Assembly: GCA_964036665.1 (NCBI GenBank)
Contig: OZ038532.1
Location: 13,720,537-13,784,536, forward strand
DNA: 64,000 bases
From: Gordius sp. MW1
Lineage: Eukaryota > Nematomorpha > Gordioida > Gordea > Gordiidae
Direction of reading: 5' to 3'
Below are positions 1 through 12,407 of this stretch, piece after piece. Within the stretch, counting starts at the first letter, position 1; every line of letters begins with the position of its first letter. The translations under genes and the position numbers were made by a program. The notes under the pieces are model-generated. The model made no database searches. It saw only the letters and a list, made by a program, of their open reading frames with translations, and had not been told where the DNA came from.

Positions 1-316
1 TAAAACGTTGTCTTTTGTCAAAATGAATAGTTCTGGCAGCTTAAAACCTCTTTTCGGAAGTAAATCGAGGATAATAGGATTCTCAAATTGGCTTACTTTT
101 ATATCTTTTTTAATGCTCTTTCACATAGAACCGAAAAAAATAAATATTTTTACCTCAAAATTTTTCACATATTTTTCTTTCAACCGTATGCATCCGATGA
201 AAGTTGTCGTTTTCAGACGTGGTTTCTATGATCCCAAGTAAAAATTTATCAGAATCTGAAAACTATTACTTTGAAATCATGATCGCATAGAGCCATTTTC
301 AAAAATTAAGCATCAC

Positions 317-343
317 GTTGCGATACAACAAACTAATCGCAAC
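317..343. other. Conserved inverted repeat in the monomer tail (first copy shown)
   Basis: GTTGCGAT (317-324) and ATCGCAAC (336-343) are perfect reverse complements separated by 11 nt (325-335). The element recurs once per monomer near the tail. A third copy of the core, ATCGCA, lies upstream at 282-287, so each normal monomer has two direct and one inverted ATCGCA/TGCGAT within about 60 bp. The right arm is nearly invariant; the left arm varies more, for example GCTGCGAT or GTTGCTAT. The dyad could be a protein-binding site or a hairpin; no function is demonstrated by the sequence. Confidence 0.85.
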
Positions 344-352
344 AATAAAACG

Positions 353-697
353 TTGTCTTTTGTCAAAATGAATAGTTCTGGCAGCTTAAAACCTCTTTTC
401 GGAAGGAAATCGAGGATAATAGGATTCTCAAATTGGCTTACTTTTATATCTTTTTTAATGCTCTTTCACATAGAACCGAGAAAAATAAATATTTTTACCT
501 CAAAATTTTTCACATATTTTTCTTTCAACCGTATGCATCCGATGAAAGTTGTCGTTTTCAGACGTGGTTTCGATGATAAAAAGTAAAAATTTATCAGAAT
601 CAGAAAACTATTACTTTGAAATCATGATCGCATAGAGCCAATTTCAAAAATTAAGCATCACGTTGCGATACAACAAACTAATCGCAACAATAAAACG
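353..697 (+). repeat. Representative type A monomer (345 bp)
   Basis: This complete type A copy is useful as a reference. The head carries ATGAATAGTTCTGG and GTAAATCGAGG. The central third is an AT-rich stretch with A-tracts and T-tracts (AAAATTTTTCAC, CATATTTTTC). The middle block here is type C (CAACCGTATGC, GATGATAAA) and the tail is T2 (TAGAGCCA). About 84 of the monomers have an A head. In A copies a frame of about 77 codons stays open from the TTG of the marker box, but that start is not ATG and the frame is closed in B copies, so I treat it as incidental. Confidence 0.95.
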
Positions 698-1042
698 TTG
701 TCTTTTGTCAAAATGATAGTTCTCGCAGCTTAAAACCTCTTTTCGGAAGTCAATCGAGGATAATAGGATTCTCAAATTGGCTTACTTTTATATACTTTTT
801 CATGCTCTTTCACATAGAATTGAAAAAAATAAATATTCTTACCTCAAAATTTTTCACATATTTTTCTTTGAAACGTATTCATCCGATGAAAGTTGTCGTT
901 TTCCGACGTGGTTTCTATGATCCCAAGTAAAAATTTATCAGAATCAGAGAAATGTTACTTTATAATCATGATCGCATAGTGCATTTTTGAAAAATTAAAC
1001 ACTCACGTTGCGATACAACAAACTAATCGCAACAATAAAACG
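698..1042 (+). repeat. Representative type B monomer (345 bp)
   Basis: This complete type B copy differs from type A at linked head positions. It has ATGATAGTTCTCG, one A fewer than type A, and GTCAATCGAGG in place of GTAAATCG. The single-base loss shifts the frame that is open in type A. The middle is type G (TATGATCCC) and the tail is T1 (TAGTGCATTTTTG). About 98 monomers have a B head. A and B often alternate in the first 7 kb, which suggests an older AB dimer of about 690 bp, but runs of AAA or BBBBBB occur in the later HORs. Confidence 0.95.
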
Positions 1043-1730
1043 TTGTCTTTTGTCAAAATGAATAGTTCTGGCAGCTTAAAACCTCTTTTCATAAGTAAAT
1101 CGAGGATAATAGGATTCTCAAATTGGCTTACTTTTATATATTTTTTCATGCTCTTTCACATAGAATAGAAAAAAATAAATATTTTTACCTCAAAATTTTT
1201 CACATATATTTCTTTGAACCGTATTCATCCGATGAAAGTTGTCGTTTTCAGACGTGGTTTCTATGATCCCAAGTAAAAATTTATCAGAATCTGAAAACTA
1301 TTACTTTGAAATCATGATCGCATAGTGCATTTTTGAAAAATTAAGCACTCACGTTGCGATACAACAAACTAATCGCAACAATAAAACGTTGTCTTTTGTC
1401 AAAATGATAGTTCTCGCAGCTTAAAACCTCTTTTTGGAAGTCAATCGAGGATAATAGGATTCTCAAATTGGCTTACTTTTATATATTTTTTCATGCTCTT
1501 TCACATAGAATTGAAAAAAATAAATATTTTTACCTCAAAATTTTTCACATATTTTTCTTTCAACCGTATGCATCCGATGAGAGTTGTCGTTTTCAGACGT
1601 GGTTTCGATGATAAAAAAAAATTTATCAGAGTCAGAAAACTATTACTTAAAAATCATGATCGCATAGTGCATTTATGAAAAATTAAGCACTCACGTTGCG
1701 ATACAACAAACTAATCGCAACAATAAAACG

Positions 1731-3110
1731 TTGTCTTTTGTCAAAATGATAGTTCTCGCAGCTTAAAACCTCTTTTCGGAAGTCAATCGAGGATAATAGG
1801 ATTCTCAAATTGGCTTACTTTTATATATTTTTTCATGCTCTTTCACATAGAATGGAAAAAAATAAATATTCTACCTCAAAATTTTTCACATATTTTTCTT
1901 TGAACCGTATTCATCCGATGAAAGTTATCGTTTTCAGACGTGGTTTCTATGAACCCAAGTAAAAATTTATCAGAATCAGAGAAATGTTACTTTAAAATCA
2001 TGATCGCATAGTGCATTTTTGAAAAATTAAACACTCACGTTGCGATACAACAAACTAATCGCAACAATAAAACGTTGTCTTTTGTCAAAATGAATAGTTC
2101 TGGCAGCTTAAAACCTCTTTTCGGAAGTAAATCGAGGATAATAGGATTCTCAAATTGGCTTACTTTTATATATTTTTTAATGCTCTTTCACATAAAACCG
2201 AAAAAAATAAATATTTTTACCTCAAAATTTTTCACATATTTTTCTTTCAACCGTATGCATCCGATGAGAGTTGTCGTTTTCAGACGTGGTTTCGATGATA
2301 AAAAGTAAAAATTTATCAGAATCAGAAAACTATTACTTTGAAATCATGATCGAATAGAGCCATTTTCAAAAATTAAGCATCACGTTGCGATACAACAAAC
2401 TAATCGCAACAATAAAACGTTGTCTTTTGTCAAAATGATAGTTCTCGCAGCTTAAAACCTCTTTTCGGAAGTCAATCGAGGATAAAAGGATTCTCAAATT
2501 GGCTTACTTTTATATACTTTTTCATGCTCTTTCACATAGAATTGAAAAAAATAAATATTCTTACCTCAAAATTTTTCACATATTTTTCTTTGAAACGTAT
2601 TCATCCGATGAAAGTTGTCGTTTTCAGACGTGGTTTCTATGATCCCAAGTAAAAATTTATCAGAATCAGAGAAATGTTACTTTATAATCATGATCGCATA
2701 GTGCATTTTTGAAAAATTAAACACTCACGTTGCGATACAACAAACTAATCGCAACAATAAAACGTTGTCTTTTGTCAAAATGAATAGTTCTGGCAGCTTA
2801 AAACCTCTTTTCGGAAGTAAATCGAGGATAATAGGATTCTCAAATTGGCTTACTTTTATAAATTTTTTCATGCTTTTTCACATAGAATTGAAAAAAATAA
2901 ATATTTTTACCTCAAAATTTTTCACATATTTTTCTTTCAACCGTATGCATCCGATGAGAGTTGTCGTTTTCAGACGTGGTTTCGATGATAAAAAGTAAAA
3001 ATTTATCAGAATCAGAAAACTATTACTTTAAAATCATGATCGCATAGTGCATTTGTGAAAAATTAAGCACTCACGTTGCGATACAACAAACTAATCGCAA
3101 CAATAAAACG
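1731..3110 (+). repeat. 4-monomer HOR, copy 1 (B, A, B, A)
   Basis: Markers are at 1731, 2075, 2420 and 2765. The first monomer has the diagnostic set GGAAAA, GTTATCG and GAACCC. The third has GATAAAAGG with TATACTTTTTCATG. The same four subtypes follow in the same order 1,378-1,380 bp downstream, which defines a 4-mer unit of about 1.38 kb. Confidence 0.8.
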
Positions 3111-4488
3111 TTGTCTTTTGTCAAAATGATAGTTCTCGCAGCTTAAAACCTCTTTTCGGAAGTCAATCGAGAATAATAGGATTCTCAAATTGGCTTACTT
3201 TTATATATTTTTTCATGCTCTTTCACATAGAATGGAAAAAATAAATATTCAACCTCAAAATTTTTCACATATTTTTCTTTGAACCGTATTCATCCGATGA
3301 AAGTTATCGTTTTCAGACGTGGTTTCTATGAACCCAAGTAAAAATTTATCAGAATCAGAGAAATGTTACTTTGAAATCATGATCGCATAGTGCATTTTTG
3401 AAAAATTAAACACTCACGTTGCGATACAACAAACTAATCGCAACAATAAAACGTTGTCTTTTGTCAAAATGAATAGTTCTGGCAGCTTAAAACCTCTTTT
3501 CGGAAGTAAATCGAGGATAATAGGATTCTCAAATTGGCTTACTTTTATATATTTTTTAATGCTCTTTCACATAGAATCGAAAAAAATAAATATTTTTACC
3601 TCAAAATTTTTCACATATTTTTCTTTCAACCGTATGAATCCGATGAAAGTTGTCGTTTTCAGACGTGGTTTCGATGATAAAAAGTAAAAATTTATCAGAA
3701 TCAGAAAACTATTACTTTGAAATCATGATCGCATAGAGCCATTTTTAAAAATTAAGCATCACGTTGCGATACAACAAACTAATCGCAACAATAAAACGTT
3801 GTCTTTTGTCAAAATGATAGTTCTCGCAGCTTAAAACCTCTTTTCGGAAGTCAATCAAGGATAAAAGGATTCTCAAATTGGCTTACTTTTATATACTTTT
3901 TCATGCTCTTTCACATAGAATTGAAAAAAATAAATATTCTTACCTCAAAATTTTTCACATATTTTTCTTTGAAACGTATTCATCCGATGAAAGTTGTCGT
4001 TTTCAGACGTGGTTTCTATGATCCCAAGTAAAAATTTATCAGAATCAGAGAAATGTTACTTTATAATCATGATCGCATAGTGCATTTTTGAAAAATTAAA
4101 CACTCACGTTGCGATACAACAAACTAATCGCAACAATAAAACGTTGTCTTTTGTCAAAATGAATAGTTCTGGCAGCTTAAAACCTCTTTTCGGAAGTAAA
4201 TCGAGGATAATAGGATTCTCAAATTGGCTTACTTTTATATATTTTTTCATGCTCTTTCACATAGAATCGAAAAAAATAAATATTTTTACCTCAAAATTTT
4301 TCACATATTTTTCTTTCAACCGTATGCATCCGATGAAAGTTGTCTTTTCAGACGTGGTTTCGATGATAAAAAGTAAAAAATTATCAGAATCAGAAAACTA
4401 TTACTTTAAAATCATGATCGCATAGTGCATTTTAGAAAAATTAAGCACTCACGTTGCGATACAACAAACTAATCGCAACAATAAAACG
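3111..4488 (+). repeat. 4-monomer HOR, copy 2
   Basis: Markers are at 3111, 3454, 3799 and 4144, each 1,379-1,380 bp from its counterpart in copy 1, with the same diagnostic sites. The monomer at 4144 has lost one base in the middle block (GTTGTCTTTTC), which lengthens the incidental reading frame there. Confidence 0.8.
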
Positions 4489-7470
4489 TTGTCTTTTGTC
4501 AAAATGATAGTTCTCGCAGCTTAAAACCTCTTTTCGGAAGTCAATCGAGTATAATAGGATTCTCAAATTGGCTTACTTTTATATATTTTTTCATGCTCTT
4601 TCACATAGAATCGAAAAAAATAAATATTTTTACCTCAAAATTTTTCACATATTTTTCTTTGAACCGTATTCATCCGATGAAAGTTGTCGTTTTCAGACGT
4701 GGTTTCTATGATCCCAAGTAAAAATTTATCAGAATCAGAGAAATGTTACTTTGAAATCATGATCGCATAGTGCATTTTTGAAAAATTAAGCACTCACGTT
4801 GCGATACAACAAACTAATCGCAACAATAAAACGTTGTCTTTTGTCAAAATGATAGTTCTCGCAGCTTAAAACCTCTTTTCGGAAGTTTATCGAGGATAAT
4901 AGGATTCTCAAATTGGCTTACTTTTATATATTTTTTCATGCTCTTTCACATAGAATCGAAAAAAATAAATATTTTTACCTCGAAATTTTTCACATATTTT
5001 TCTTTCAACCGTATGCATCCGATGAAAGTTGTCGTTTCAGACGTGGTTTCGATGATAAAAAGTAAAAATTTATCAGAATCAGAAAACTATTACTTTAAAA
5101 TCATGATCGCATAGTGCATTTTTGAAAAATTAAGCACTCACGTTACGATACAACAAACTAATCGCAACAATAAAACGTTGTCTTTTGTCAAAATGATATC
5201 TCTCGCAGCTTAAAACCTCTTTTCGGAAGTCAATCGAGGATAATAAGATTCTCAAATTGGCTTACTTTTATATATTTTTTCATGCTCTTTCACATAGAAT
5301 TGAAAAAAATAAATATTTTTACCTCAAAATTTTTCACATATTTTTCTTTGAACCGTATTCATCCGATGAAAGTTGTCGTTTTCAGACGTGGTTTCTATGA
5401 TCCCAAGTAAAAATTTATCTGAATCAGGGAAATGTTACTTTGAAATCATGATCGCATAGTGCATTTTTGAAAAATTAAGCACTCACGTTGCGATACAACA
5501 AACTAATCGCAACAATAAAACGTTGTCTTTTGTCAAAATGAATAGTTCTGGCAGCTTAAAACCTCTTTTCGGAAGTAAATCGAGGATAAACGGATTCTCA
5601 AATTGGCTTACTTTTATATATTTTTCCATGCTCTTTCACATAGAATCGAAAAAAATAAATATTTTTACCTCAAATTTTTTCACATATTTTTCTTTCAACC
5701 GTATGCATCCGATGAGAGTTGTCGTTTTCAGACGTGGTTTCGATGATAAAAAGTAAAAATTTATCAGAATCAGAAAACTATTACTTTAAAATCATGATCG
5801 CATAGTGCATTTTTGAAAAATTAAGCACTCACGTTGCGATACAACAAACTAATCGCAACAATAAAACGTTGTCTTTTGTCAAAATGATAGTTCTCGCAGC
5901 TTAAAACCTCTTTTCGGAAGTCAATCGAGGATAATAGGATTCTCAAATTGGCTTACTTTTATATAATTTTTTCATGCTCTTTCACATAGAATTGAAAAAA
6001 ATAAATATTCTACCTCAAAATTTTTCACATATTTTTCTTTGAACCGTATTCATCCGATGAAAGTTGTCGTTTTCAGACGTGGTTTCTATGAACCCAAGTA
6101 AAAATTTATCAGAATCAGAGAAATGTTACTTTGAAATCATGATCGCATAGTGCATTTTTGAAAAATTAAACACTCACGTTGCGATACAACACTAATCGCA
6201 ACAATAAAACGTTGTCTTTTGTCAAAATGAATAGTTCTGGCTGCTTAAAACCTCTTTTCGGAAGTAAATCGAGGATAATAGGATTCTCAAATTGGCTTAC
6301 TTTTATATATTTTTTAATGCTCTTTCACATAGAATCTAAAAAATAAACATTTTTACCTCAAAATTTTTCACATATTTTTCTTTCAACCGTATGCATCCGA
6401 TGAAAGTTGTCGTTTTCAGACGTGGTTTCGATGATAAAAAGTAAAAATTTATCAGAATCAGAAAACTATTACTTTGAAATCATGATCGCATAGAGCCATT
6501 TTCAAAAATTAAGCATCACGCTGCGATACAACAAACTAATCGCAACAATAAAACGTTGTCTTTTGTCAAAATGATAGTTCTCGCGGCTTAAAACCTCTTT
6601 TCGGAAGTCAATCGAGGATAATAGGATTCTCAAATTGGCTTACTTTTATATTTCATGCTCTTTCACATAGAATTGAAAAAAATAAATATTTTTACCTCAA
6701 AATTTTTCACATATTTTTCTTTCAACCGTATGCATCCGATGAGAGTTGTCGTTTTCAGACGTGGTTTCGATGATAAAAAGTAAAAATTTATCAGAATCAG
6801 AAAACTATTACTTTGAAATGATCGCATAGAGCCATTTTCAAAAATTAAGCATCACGCTGCGATACAACAAACTAATCGCAACAATAAAACGTTGTCTTTT
6901 GTCAAAATGAATAGTTCTGGCAGCTTAAAACCTCTTTTCGGAAGTAAATCGAGGATAATAGGATTCTCAAATTGGCTTACTTTTATATATTTTTTAATGC
7001 TCTTTCACATAGAATCGAAAAAAATAAATATTTTTACCTCAAAATTTTTCACATATTTTTCTTTGAACCGTATTCATCCGATGAAAGTTATCGTTTTCAG
7101 ATGTGGTTTCTATGAACCCAAGTAAAAATTTATCAGAATCAGAGAAATGTTACTTTGAAATCATGATCGCATAGTGCATTTTTGAAAAATTAAACACTCA
7201 CGTTGCGATACAACAAACTAATCGCAACAATAAAACGTTGTCTTTTGTCAAAATGAATAGTTCTGGCAGCTTAAAACCTCTTTTCGGAAGTAAATCGAGG
7301 ATAATAAAATTCTCAAATTGGCTTACTTTTATATATTTTTTAATGCTCTTTCACATAGAATCGAAAAAAATAAATATTTTTACCTCAAAATTTTTCACAT
7401 ATTTTTCTTTCAACCGTATGCATCCGAAGAAAGTTGTCGTTTTCAGACGTGGTTTCGATGATAAAAAGTA
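4489..7470 (+). repeat. Irregular monomers without a clear HOR
   Basis: Markers are at 4489, 4834, 5178, 5523, 5869, 6212, 6556, 6892 and 7238, with heads B B B A B A B A A. The copy at 6556 is short (336 bp) because of small deletions in the TATATATTTTTTCATG stretch near 6650 and in the tail near 6818. The dyad near 6180 has a 9-nt rather than 11-nt loop. I see no period above the monomer that holds across this stretch. Confidence 0.8.
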
Positions 7471-8975
7471 AAAATTTATAAGAATCAGAAAACTATTACT
7501 TTGAAATCATGATCGCATAAAGCCATTTTCAAAAATTAAGCATCACGTTGCGATACAACAAACTAATCGCAACAATAAAACGTTGTCTTTTGTCAAAAAG
7601 ATAGTTCTCGCAGCTTAAAACCTCTTTTCGGAAGTCAATCGAGGATAATAGGATTCTCAAATTCGCTTACTTTTATATACTTTTTCATGCTCTTTCACAT
7701 AGAATTGAAAAAAATAAATATTCTTACCTCAAAATTTTTCACATATTTTTCTTTGAAACGTATTCATCCGATGAAAGTTGTCGCTTTCAGACGTGGTTTC
7801 TATGATCCCAAGTAAAAATTTATCAGAATCAGAGAAAGGTTACTTTATAATCATGATCGCATAGTGCATTTTTGAAAAATTAAACACTCACGTTGCGATA
7901 CAACAAACTAATCGCAACAATAAAACGTTGTCTTTTGTCAAAATGAATAGTTTTGGCAGCTTAAAACCTCTTTTCGGAAGTAAATCGAGGATAATATGAT
8001 TCTCAAATTGGCTTACTTTTATATATTTTTTCATGCTCTTTCACATAGAATTGAAAAAATAAATATTTTTACCTCAAAATTTTTCACATATTTTTCTTTG
8101 AACCGTATTCATCCGATGAAAGTTGTCGTTTTCAGACGTGGTTTCTATGATCCCAAGTAAAAATTTATCAGAATCTGAAAACTATTACTTTGAAATCATG
8201 ATCGCATAGTGCATTTTTGAAAAATTAAGCACTCACGTTGCGATACAACAAACTAATCGCAACAATAAAACGTTGTCTTTTGTCAAAATGATAGTTCTCT
8301 CAGCTTAAAACCTCTTTTCGGAAGTAAATCGAGGATAATAGAATTCTCAAATTGGCTTACTTTTATATATTTTTTCATGCTCTTTCACATAGAATCGAAA
8401 ACAATAAATATTTTTACCTCAAAATTTTTCACATATTTTTCTTTCAACCGTATGCATCCGATAAAAGTTATCGTTTTCAGACGTGGTTTCGATGATAAAA
8501 AGCAAAAATTTATCAGAATCAGAAAACTATTACTTTGAAATCATGGTTGCATAGAGCCATTTTCAAAAATTAAGCATCACGTTGCGATACAACAAACTAA
8601 TCGCAACAATAAAACGTTGTCTTTTGTCAAAATGATAGTTCTCTCAGCTTAAAACCTCTTTTCCGAAGTCAATCGAGGATAATAGGATTCTCAAATTGGC
8701 TTACTTTTATATATTTTCTCATGGTCTTTCACATAGAATTGAAAAAAATAAATATTCTACCTCAAAATTTTTCACATATTTTTTTTTGAACCGTATTCAT
8801 CCGATGAAAGTTGTCGTTTTCAGACATGGTTTCTATGAACCCAAGTAAAAATTTATCAGAATCAGAGAAATGTTACTTTGAAATCATGATCGCATAGTGC
8901 ATTTTTGAAAAATTAATCACTCACGTTGCGATACAACAAACTAATCGCAACAATAAAACGTTGTCTTTTGTCAAA
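7471..8975 (+). repeat. Block duplicated 7,240 bp downstream, copy 1
   Basis: From TTTATAAGAATCAG near 7476 to the tail at about 8960 this block matches 14711-16215. Markers at 7583, 7928, 8273 and 8617 all have partners exactly 7,240 bp away. Shared rare variants include TTTTGGCAGC with GATAATATG near 7950-7996, GAAAACAATAAA near 8397 and CATGGTTGC near 8543. Only scattered substitutions separate the copies. The block starts and stops inside monomers, so the exchange ignored monomer boundaries. Confidence 0.9.
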
Positions 8976-11031
8976 ATGATTAGTTCTGGCAGCTTAAAAC
9001 CTCTTTTCGGAAGTAAATCGAGGATAATAGGATTCTCAAATTGGCTTACTTTTATATATTTTTTAATGCTCTTTCACATAGAATCGAAAAAAATAAACAT
9101 TTTTACCTCAAAATTTTTCACATATTTTTCTTTGAACCGTATTCATCCGATGAAAGTTGTCGTTTTCAGACGTGGTTTCTATGATACCAAGTAAAAATTT
9201 ATCAGAATCTGAAAACTATTACTTTGAAATCATGATCGCATAGTGCATTTTTGAAAAATTAAGCACTCAAGTTGCGATATAACAAACTAATCGCAACAAT
9301 AAAACGTTGTCTTTTGTCAAAATGAATAGTTCTGGCAGCTTAAAACCTCTTTTCGGAAGTAAATCGAGGGTAATAGGATTCTCAAATTGGCTTACTTTTA
9401 TATATTTTTTAATGCTCTTTCACATAGAATCGAAAAAAATAAACATTTTTACCTCAAAATTTTTCACATATTTTTCTTTCAACCGTATGCATCCGATGAA
9501 AGTTGTCGTTTTCAGACGTGGTTTCGATGATAAAAAGTAAAAATTTATCAGAATCAGAAAACTATTACTTTGAAATCATGATCGCATAGAGCCATTTTCA
9601 AAAATTAAGCATCACGCTGCGATACAACAAACTAATCGCAACAATAAAACGTTGTCTTTTGTCAAAATGAATAGTTCTGGCAGCTTAAAATCTCTTTTCG
9701 GAAGTAAATCGAGGATAATAGGATTCTCAAATTGGCTTACTTTTATATATTTTTTCATGCTCTTTCACATAGAATCGAAAAAAATAAATATTTTTACCTC
9801 AAATTTTTTCACATATTTTTCTTTCAACCGTATGCATCCGATGAGAGTTGTCGTTTTCAGACGTGGTTTCGATGATAAAAAGTAAAAATTTATCAGAATC
9901 AGAAAACTATTACTTTAAAATCATGATCGCATAGTGCATTTTTGAAAAATTAAGCACTCACGTTGCGATACAACAAACTAATCGCAACAATAAAACGTTG
10001 TCTTTTGTCAAAATGATAGTTCTCGCAGCTTAAAACCTCTTTTCGTAAGTCAATCGAGGATAATAGGATTCTCAAATTGGCTTACTTTTATATATTTTTT
10101 CATGCTCTTTCACATAGAATGGAAAATAATAAATATTCTACCTCAAAATTTTTCACATATTTTTTTTTGAACCGTATTCATCCGATGAAAGTTATCGTTT
10201 TCAGACGTGGTTTCTATGAACCCAAGTAAAAATTTATCAGAATCAGAGAAATGTTACTTTGAAATCATGATCGCATAGTGCATTTTTGAAAAATCAAACA
10301 CTCACGTTGCGATACAACAAACTAATCGCAACAATAAAACGTTGTCTTTTGTCAAAATGAATAGTTCTGGCAGCTTAAAACCTCTTTTCGGAAGTAAATC
10401 GAGGATAATAGGATTCTCAAATTGGCTTACTTTTATATATTTTTTAATGCTCTTTCACATAGAATCGAAAAAAATAAATATTTTTACCTCAAAATTTTTC
10501 ACATATTATTCTTTGAACCGTATTCATCCGATGAAAGTTGTCGTTTTAAGACGTGGTTTCTATGATCCCAAGTAAAAATTTATCAGAATCAGAGAAATTT
10601 TACTTTGAAATCATGATCGCATAGTGCATTTTTGAAAAATTAAGCACTCACGTTGCGATACAACAAACTAATCGCAACAATAAAACGTTGTCTTTTGTCA
10701 AAATGATAGTTCTCGCAGCTTAAAACCTCTTTTCGGAAATCAATCGAGGATAATAGGATTCTCAAATTGGCTTACTTTTATATATTTTTTCATGCTCTTT
10801 CACATAGAATGGAAAAAAATAAATATTCTACCTCAAAATTTTTCACATATTTTTCTTTGAACCGTATTCATCCGATGAAAGTTATCGTTTTCAGACGTGG
10901 TTTCTATGAACCCAAGTAAAAATTTATCAGAATCAGAGAAATGTTACTTTGAAATCATGATCGCATAGTGCATTTTTGAAAAATTAAACACTCACGTTGC
11001 GATACAACAAACTAATCGCAACAATAAAACG
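8617..11031 (+). repeat. 7-monomer unit (2,415 bp)
   Basis: Markers are at 8617, 8961, 9307, 9652, 9998, 10342 and 10688. The first monomer is a B variant with TTCTCTCAGC, TTTTCCGAAG and CATGGTCTTTC; the second is an A variant with ATGATTAGTTC. The B variant recurs at 11032 (offset 2,415), at 11721 and at 15857. Most of the unit recurs at 11721-13787 and, in more distant form, at 39734-41805. Confidence 0.85.
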
Positions 11032-11375
11032 TTGTCTTTTGTCAAAATGATAGTTCTCTCAGCTTAAAACCTCTTTTCCGAAGTCAATCGAGGATAATAG
11101 GATTCTCAAATTGGCTTACTTTTATATATTTTCTCATGGTCTTTCACATAGAATTGAAAAAAATAAATATTCTACCTCAAAATTTTTCACATATTTTTTT
11201 TTGAACCGTATTCATCCGATGAAAGTTGTCGTTTTCAGACATGGTTTCTATGAACCCAAGTAAAAATTTATCAGAATCAGAGAAATGTTACTTTGAAATC
11301 ATGATCGCATAGTGCATTTTTGAAAAATTAATCACTCACGTTGCGATACAACAAACTAATCGCAACAATAAAACG

Positions 11376-11720
11376 TTGTCTTTTGTCAAAATGATTAGTT
11401 CTGGCAGCTTAAAACCTCTTTTCGGAAGTAAATCGAGGATAATAGGATTCTCAAATTGGCTTACTTTTATATATTTTTTAATGCTCTTTCACATAGAATC
11501 GAAAAAAATAAACATTTTTACCTCAAAATTTTTCACATATTTTTCTTTGAACCGTATTCATCCGATGAAAGTTGTCGTTTTCAGACGTGGTTTCTTTGAT
11601 ACCAAGTAAAAATTTATCAGAATCTGAAAACTATTACTTTGAAATCATGATCGCATAGAGCCATTTTCAAAAATTAAGCATCACGCTGCGATACAACAAA
11701 CTAATCGCAACAATAAAACG
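11376..11720 (+). repeat. Hybrid monomer: 8961-type body, 9307-type tail
   Basis: It begins with ATGATTAGTTC and keeps the 8961-type GATACCAAG and AATCTGAAAAC. It then ends with the T2 tail and GCTGCGAT of the 9307-type monomer, although the 8961-type tail is T1 with AGTTGCGATATAAC. The switch lies between about 11625 and 11656. Confidence 0.8.
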
Positions 11721-12064
11721 TTGTCTTTTGTCAAAATGATAGTTCTCTCAGCTTAAAACCTCTTTTCCGAAGTCAATCGAGGATAATAGGATTCTCAAAT
11801 TGGCTTACTTTTATATATTTTCTCATGGTCTTTCACATAGAATTGAAAAAAATAAATATTCTACCTCAAAATTTTTCACATATTTTTTTTTAAACCGTAT
11901 TCATCCGATGAAAGTTGTCGTTTTCAGACATGGTTTCTATGAACCCAAGTAAAAATTTATCAGAATCAGAGAAATGTTACTTTGAAATCATGATCGCATA
12001 GTGCATTTTTGAAAAATTAATCACTCACGTTGCGATACAACAAACTAATCGCAACAATAAAACG

Positions 12065-12407
12065 TTGTCTTTTGTCAAAATGATTAGTTCTGGCAGCTTA
12101 AAACCTCTTTTCGGAAGTAAATCGAGGATAATAGGATTCTCAAATTGGCTTACTTTTATATATTTTTTAATGCTCTTTCACATAGAATCGAAAAAAATAA
12201 ACATTTTTACCTCAAAATTTTTCACATATTTTTCTTTCAACCGTATGCATCCGATGAAAGTTGTCGTTTTCAGACGTGGTTTCGATGATAAAAAGTAAAA
12301 ATTTATCAGAATCAGAAAACTATTACTTTGAAATCATGATCGCATAGAGCCATTTTCAAAAATTAAGCATCACGCTGCGACAACAAACTAATCGCAACAA
12401 TAAAACG
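12065..12407 (+). repeat. Hybrid monomer: 8961-type head, 9307-type middle and tail
   Basis: The head has ATGATTAGTTC and GAGGATAATAGG as in 8961, rather than the GAGGGTAATAGG of 9307. From about 12237 it has CAACCGTATGC and GATGATAAA as in 9307. The switch lies between about 12130 and 12237. The tail has lost TA from the dyad region (GCTGCGACAAC near 12379), which explains its 343-bp length. Confidence 0.8.

Larger units (their letters stand above)
8..1730 (+). repeat. Opening monomers 1-5 (A, A, B, A, B)
   Basis: Phase markers are at 8, 353, 698, 1043 and 1389. Bases 1-7 are the last bases of a preceding monomer, so the array continues upstream of the window. Copies at 353 and 698 resemble those at 2075 and 2420 in the following 4-mer repeat, but the copies at 1043 and 1389 do not match it throughout, so I do not call another full HOR unit here. 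Confidence 0.85.

Noticed and set aside
52..75. CENP-B box in the conserved TTTTCGGAAGTAAATCG stretch
   Set aside because: The TTCG start fits, but the required A and CGGG positions of the CENP-B core do not. I found no better match on either strand of the consensus.
8..241. Recurrent ~77-codon open frames on the + strand in type A monomers as a multicopy gene family
   Set aside because: The first in-frame codon is TTG, not ATG. The frame lies wholly inside the monomer and is closed in type B copies by the one-base difference at ATGATAG. Neighbouring copies gain and lose single bases freely (4144, 19300, 40769, 61202). The product is low-complexity and resembles no family I recognise. Ribosome profiling or a dN/dS test across A copies would be decisive; dN/dS near 1 would confirm rejection.
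352..373. Ancient half-monomer duplication (GTTGTC followed by TTTT occurs in both head and middle block)
   Set aside because: Only GTTGTC and nearby T-rich sequence match, and the flanks do not align. A formal self-alignment of the consensus could reopen this, but by eye the similarity is no more than AT-rich composition would give.
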